Shown here: positions 60,318 through 64,000 of the stretch, piece by piece
How the letters are laid out: each line of letters opens with the position of its first letter
Position numbering within the stretch: the stretch's first letter is position 1
Program-made: the position numbers and the translations under genes
The notes under the pieces: generated by a model
Told to the model about the DNA's origin: nothing
The model's database searches: none
Seen by the model: the letters and a program-made list of their open reading frames with translations, nothing else
From: Vibrio xiamenensis
GTDB lineage: Bacteria; Pseudomonadota; Gammaproteobacteria; Enterobacterales; Vibrionaceae
DNA length: 64,000 bases
Reading direction: 5' to 3'
Assembly: GCF_900100015.1 (NCBI RefSeq)
Contig: NZ_FNDD01000001.1
Span: 62,001 to 126,000, forward strand

Positions 60318-61094
60318 GTGCGGCTGTTTGATACTCACTGTCACTTTGACTTTTCAGTCTTTGCGGCAGAATTTAGCGCTCATCATCAAGCTGCGTTGCA
60401 GCAAGGTGTTGAGCGCTTTGTCATTCCAGCCATTGGCCCTGAAAATTGGTCGCGCCTAGCATCGCTCAGTGATTACTCCGGTGTGTATTACGCACTCGGT
60501 TTTCATCCGTATTTTTTACGCTCAGAGTCGGCTGCGAGTTTAAATTTGCTAATTGATCTTCTCGATAAGCGCAGTCCGCGCTGTGTCGCGGTGGGTGAAA
60601 CCGGTTTGGATTGGGCGATTGAGGTTGATAAAAACCTGCAGCAGCAAATGTTTCTTAAGCAGATTGAATTGGCGCAGGCGTATCAGTTGCCGCTGATTCT
60701 GCATAGCCGCAAATCAGACAGTCAAATCATCAAACTGCTCAAGCAGGCTCGCTTTACGCAAGGCGGGGTTTGGCACGGTTTTTCCGGCAGTGAACAGCAA
60801 GCTAAAGCCTTTATTGATGCGGGGTTTAAAATCGGTGTCGGTGGGGTGATTACTTACTCAAGAGCCAATAAAACTCGCCGCGCCGTTGCTGCTTTACCTG
60901 CCAGCAGTCTCGTGCTTGAAACCGATGCTCCAGATATGCCGATGCATGGCTTACAAGGCCAGCCCAACCACAGCAAATATTTACCGCGTGTGTTGCATGA
61001 GTTGGCAACGCTTCGTAATTCACCACCAGAATTGCTCGCTGAGCAGCTGTGGCATAATAGCCATCAGTTATTTGCGCTGGATGATAATAACTAA
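60318..61094 (+). CDS. TatD family metal-dependent nuclease (YjjV-like)
   Basis: A 258-aa TIM-barrel hydrolase of the TatD family, which includes 3'-5' DNases. The metal ligand motifs are visible: DTHCHFD (5-11), VGETGLDW near 92, LHSRKS near 131, WHGFSGS near 153 and LETDAPDMP near 204. It looks closest to YjjV among the paralogues. The start is a GTG abutting the stop of the preceding small gene. A terminator follows. Confidence 0.9.
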   Translation: MRLFDTHCHFDFSVFAAEFSAHHQAALQQGVERFVIPAIGPENWSRLASLSDYSGVYYALGFHPYFLRSESAASLNLLIDLLDKRSPRCVAVGETGLDWAIEVDKNLQQQMFLKQIELAQAYQLPLILHSRKSDSQIIKLLKQARFTQGGVWHGFSGSEQQAKAFIDAGFKIGVGGVITYSRANKTRRAVAALPASSLVLETDAPDMPMHGLQGQPNHSKYLPRVLHELATLRNSPPELLAEQLWHNSHQLFALDDNN

Positions 61095-61116
61095 ACCGTG
61101 CTCGGGACAAAAAATA

Positions 61117-61145
61117 AAGGCGGCCATTGGCCGCCTTGGTTTTTA
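61117..61145. terminator. Terminator between the TatD-family gene and the ABC importer
   Basis: AAGGCGGCC-ATT-GGCCGCCTT is a perfect 9-bp stem followed by GGTTTTT, with A-rich sequence on the left, between converging genes. Confidence 0.85.
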
Positions 61146-61171
61146 ATTAACGATACTGAATCACGAAATTA

Positions 61172-62137
61172 TTATTCGCGCTCTTTGGTGTAAGGTACAC
61201 CAATCGCTTTCGGAGCTATGGCTTTGCCGATGAATCCGGCGAGCAAGAATACCGTTAGCAGGTATGGCAAGGCTTCAATTGCTTGAACTGGAATTGCCAC
61301 ATCACCGATGCTAACACCTTGCAGACGAATGGCGAGCGCATCCAAGAAACCAAACAGCAGACACGCCGCCATAGCGGTAAATGGTCGCCACTTACCAAAG
61401 ATAAGCGCTGCCAGTGCCATATAACCTTTACCCGCGCTCATATTAGGAATGAACTGCGCCGTTTGACCAACCGACAAATACACGCCGCCCAGACCAACGA
61501 GTAGCCCACAGATCACCATCGCGCTGTAGCGCATGCCGACCACTGAAATCCCCGCAGTATCGACTGCCGCTGGCGATTCACCCACTGCGCGTAAACGCAA
61601 ACCGAAGCGAGTTTTAAACAGAACATACCAAGCTAAAGGCACTATAAAAAATGCCAGATACTCAATTACTGAGTGTCCGCTGATAAGTTCTGAGTAGAGC
61701 AGGCCAATCACAGGTATGTCTTGCACCGCTTCTGCGCCAGGTAAGTTAATCGGTGCAAAGCGCGCTGCGCCGCTTAGTGCTGGTGTTTGGCCACCTTGAT
61801 GGAACCAGTAACGGCCCAGCGTGATGGTCAAACCTGCTGCGAGAATGTTGATCGCCATACCGCTGACCACTTGGTCACCGCGGTGAGTGATCGATGCAAA
61901 CCCGTGGAGCAGGGCGAGTAGCACTGACACCGCGCAGCCAGCCAGAACACCCATCCAGGCCGAACCCGTTATGTGAGCGGTTGCGGCGCCAGCGAATGCT
62001 GCCGATAGCAATTTGCCTTCCAAAGCAATGTTGACCACACCAGAGCGCTCACTGAACATGCCCGCAAGTGCGGCTAAAATCAGCGGCGTCGACATACGCA
62101 CGGTCGCATCAAGCATCAAAATTATGGTTTCAAACAT
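61172..62137 (-). CDS. ABC importer permease, nucleoside/BMP type (second permease)
   Basis: A 321-aa inner-membrane permease of the branched-chain/ribose-like type, with about eight to ten helices. It carries the segment TPLILAALAGMFSERSGVVNIALEGKLL, typical of BMP-family nucleoside importers (NupQ/YufQ type). The ATG at 62137 (MFETIILMLD) is chosen because GGAG lies upstream; the frame extends back 20 codons into the previous gene. It lies one base after the first permease gene. The substrate is probably a nucleoside, inferred from family only. Confidence 0.85.
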   Translation of the reverse strand: MFETIILMLDATVRMSTPLILAALAGMFSERSGVVNIALEGKLLSAAFAGAATAHITGSAWMGVLAGCAVSVLLALLHGFASITHRGDQVVSGMAINILAAGLTITLGRYWFHQGGQTPALSGAARFAPINLPGAEAVQDIPVIGLLYSELISGHSVIEYLAFFIVPLAWYVLFKTRFGLRLRAVGESPAAVDTAGISVVGMRYSAMVICGLLVGLGGVYLSVGQTAQFIPNMSAGKGYMALAALIFGKWRPFTAMAACLLFGFLDALAIRLQGVSIGDVAIPVQAIEALPYLLTVFLLAGFIGKAIAPKAIGVPYTKERE

Positions 62138-62138
62138 C

Positions 62139-63257
62139 TTAAGCCACTCCTTGTGCTTTTGGCTTGCTGGCAAATAACTTGAGGTAGAGCTGCTCAAGAC
62201 GCGGTCTAAACATGTGCTCCAGTGCGCCAGAGAACAGAATCACTAAGCCTTGTAGTACCACAACGATGTTGCGGTCAACGCCATATTCAAAACTCAACTC
62301 CGCTCCACCTTGGTAGAGGAAACCAAACAGCAAGCTGGCTAACAGCACGCCAACTGGATGGTTACGACCCATCAGCGCAACCGCAATACCAGTAAAGCCA
62401 AAGCCTTCGACAAAGTTGAGCTTGATTTGATGCAGTTCACCTTGCAGCACGTTGATGCCAAAGAATCCAGCCAACATACCTGAAAGGACCATGGTCAAAA
62501 TGATGATTTTAACGTAGTTGATACCGGCATAAGAGGCCGCCGATGGGTTGGCGCCAATCGCGCGAATTTCATAGCCCCAGCGTGATTTCCAAATAAATAG
62601 CCAGACAAACACGCAGCACAATAGCGCGAAGATAAAGCTTAGGTTAAGTGGGCTTGGCGCAATCTGTATACCAAACAGCGCCAGGATTTCATCCATTTTT
62701 GGCAGCCAGCTGCCAGCGGCAAACACTCGACTCTCTGTCGCCATGGTATTTTCTGGTTTGAGGATATCGACCAGCAAATACGCCATTAATGATGCGGCAA
62801 TAAAGTTGAACATGATGGTGGTGATCACGATATGCGAGCCGCGTTTAGCTTGCAGATAGGCAGGAATAAATGCCCACGCAGAGCCAAACAAACCGCCAAC
62901 GATGACCGCGATAGGGAACACCACGTACCAAGGTGCGTATTCGCCTAAGGTTAAACAGATTAAGCCAACGCCTAAACCGCCAATATAGGATTGTCCTTCC
63001 ACCCCGATATTAAACAGGCCTGCGTGGTATGCGACCGCGACCGCCAAACCAGTAAAGATAAAACCTGTGGTGTAGTAAAGGGTATAGCCAAAGCCTTCAG
63101 CATAGCCAAAAGCGCCGGACCACATGACTTCAATAGCATCAAGTGGATTGATTTCGATATACAGAAACAGCAGCCCTGAAACCAAAAACGCAACCATTAC
63201 GTTAATGGCTGGAAGCAGCCCGATCGTTACCCACGCGGGCACTTTTGCCTGACTCAT
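62139..63257 (-). CDS. ABC importer permease, nucleoside/BMP type (first permease)
   Basis: A 372-aa inner-membrane permease with about ten helices. It has the segment AYHAGLFNIGVEGQSYIGGLGVGL, the family hallmark, and GFGFTGIAVALMGRNHPVG, as in NupP/YufP-type proteins. It overlaps the ATPase gene by four bases and is followed by the second permease. Together they would form a heterodimeric channel for nucleosides or similar solutes delivered by a BMP-type binding lipoprotein, not in this window. Confidence 0.87.
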   Translation of the reverse strand: MSQAKVPAWVTIGLLPAINVMVAFLVSGLLFLYIEINPLDAIEVMWSGAFGYAEGFGYTLYYTTGFIFTGLAVAVAYHAGLFNIGVEGQSYIGGLGVGLICLTLGEYAPWYVVFPIAVIVGGLFGSAWAFIPAYLQAKRGSHIVITTIMFNFIAASLMAYLLVDILKPENTMATESRVFAAGSWLPKMDEILALFGIQIAPSPLNLSFIFALLCCVFVWLFIWKSRWGYEIRAIGANPSAASYAGINYVKIIILTMVLSGMLAGFFGINVLQGELHQIKLNFVEGFGFTGIAVALMGRNHPVGVLLASLLFGFLYQGGAELSFEYGVDRNIVVVLQGLVILFSGALEHMFRPRLEQLYLKLFASKPKAQGVA

Positions 63258-64000
63258 GCCACATCTCCTTGAGTGGTCGCTTGCTTAATATGATCGGGAA
63301 CGATGTTAGCCATCATCAGGCCAAGTGTTCGCTCATCGGCTTGAGAAGCATCGAGTTCACCGACGATCGCGCCATCAAAGACCACGATAATACGATCTGC
63401 AAGGGTGAGGATTTCATCCAGTTCCACGGAAACCAGCAGTACCGCTTTGCCGGCATCGCGGCTGGCGATGATTTGCTGGTGGATGTACTCGATGGCCCCG
63501 ATATCGACGCCGCGAGTCGGTTGTCCAATCAATAGCACATCAGGGTCTTCTTCCATCTCTCGTGCAATGACCAGTTTTTGCTGGTTACCACCCGAGAAAT
63601 TCGCTGTTTTAAGATGAATATCATTTGGGCGTACGTCCCACTTATCCATGCTCGATTGACACAGTTCGTCGATCGCTTGATGATTTTGCAGTACGCCTTT
63701 GTTGTATTTGTCTAAATGGTGATAGCCAAGAATGTAGGCTTCTTTGGCTTGGAATTTGTTGATCAGGCCTTGCTTATGGCGGTCTTCTGGAATGTGACCT
63801 ACACCCATTGCACGGACTGCTCGTGGATTGGTGGTCTGCTGCGCAGAAATAGTATGACCGTTGAGATCGATGCTGCCAGAACTTGGCGGCAAGATGCCAG
63901 AAAGCAAGCTGAGAATTTCCGACTGACCGTTACCTGAAACTCCAGCGATCGCTACCAATTCACCGGCGCGTACACTAAAGCTGATGTCTTTCACTCGTTT
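63254..64000 (-). CDS. ABC importer ATPase, nucleoside/BMP type (C-terminal part, cut by window edge)
   Basis: The visible 248 or so codons are the C-terminal half of a duplicated sugar/nucleoside-type ABC ATPase, and the gene continues beyond the right edge. Seen are the second-domain P-loop AGVSGNGQSEILSLL, the signature ANFSGGNQQKLVIARE, and Walker B DVLLIGQPTRGVDIG. The odd TRGVDIG ending and the presence of a second domain fit the NupO/YufO/RbsA group. The GTG near 63992 is internal, not a start. Confidence 0.88.
   Translation of the reverse strand, partial: KRVKDISFSVRAGELVAIAGVSGNGQSEILSLLSGILPPSSGSIDLNGHTISAQQTTNPRAVRAMGVGHIPEDRHKQGLINKFQAKEAYILGYHHLDKYNKGVLQNHQAIDELCQSSMDKWDVRPNDIHLKTANFSGGNQQKLVIAREMEEDPDVLLIGQPTRGVDIGAIEYIHQQIIASRDAGKAVLLVSVELDEILTLADRIIVVFDGAIVGELDASQADERTLGLMMANIVPDHIKQATTQGDVA

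Overview
The window reads as chromosomal DNA of a Vibrio (Vibrionaceae, Gammaproteobacteria). This rests on the protein sequences, on gene order (nudF-yqiB-cpdA-yqiA-parE-parC; petABC-sspAB; rsmH-to-lpxC cell-division cluster; dciA-secA-mutT-dapB-carAB), and on a DUF3545 gene and an FNR-type site before grcA. The species cannot be named from the sequence alone. No tRNA, rRNA, IS element, prophage or CRISPR array was seen. Nearly all the DNA is conserved core genome.

Layout. 1-7434: end of tolC (minus), then nudF, yqiB, cpdA, yqiA and the topoisomerase IV genes parE and parC. 7528-11936: periplasmic proteases degS and degQ, then the division-linked zapG and zapE. 12000-17161: rplM-rpsI, the cytochrome bc1 genes petABC, then sspA-sspB. 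17221-20558 (minus): lpoA-yraN-diaA-dolP. 20623-22055: rsmI and the RNase P RNA gene rnpB. 22074-23187: a small AT-rich outer-membrane beta-barrel gene and a non-coding stretch with an orphan terminator. 23188-39840: the dcw cluster (rsmH, ftsL, ftsI, murE, murF, mraY, murD, ftsW, murG, murC, ftsQ, ftsA, ftsZ, lpxC), with no mraZ or ddlB. 39890-49658: dciA, secA, mutT, dapB, carA, carB. 49854-53435: accessory-looking block with a TSUP permease, a LysR regulator and a three-gene operon (questin-oxidase-like protein, VOC protein, flavodoxin). 53663-57182: grcA, nfo, a 34-codon ORF, ung, a hemerythrin-like gene and a DUF3545 gene. 57874-61094: AGCS sodium:amino-acid symporter, yaaA, a 43-aa gene, a TatD-family nuclease. 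61172-64000 (minus): a BMP/nucleoside-type ABC importer (two permeases and a truncated ATPase).

How the parts relate. Much of the window serves cell-wall synthesis and division (dcw cluster, lpoA, zapE, zapG, diaA, dciA). Envelope quality control (degS, degQ, dolP), protein export (secA), chromosome decatenation (parCE) and DNA repair (nfo, ung, mutT) make up the rest of the core.

The least explained signals are mostly RNA-level. A 34-codon ORF between nfo and ung has its Shine-Dalgarno buried in a 14-bp stem that begins just after the nfo stop. A structured leader with mutually exclusive pairings precedes the AGCS symporter. An orphan intrinsic terminator upstream of rsmH suggests a small RNA. 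A hairpin covers the ribosome site of the neighbouring outer-membrane gene. The questin-oxidase-like operon, with long inverted repeats in its promoter, is the best candidate for an uncharacterised metabolic system. None of these has been tested by alignment or experiment.
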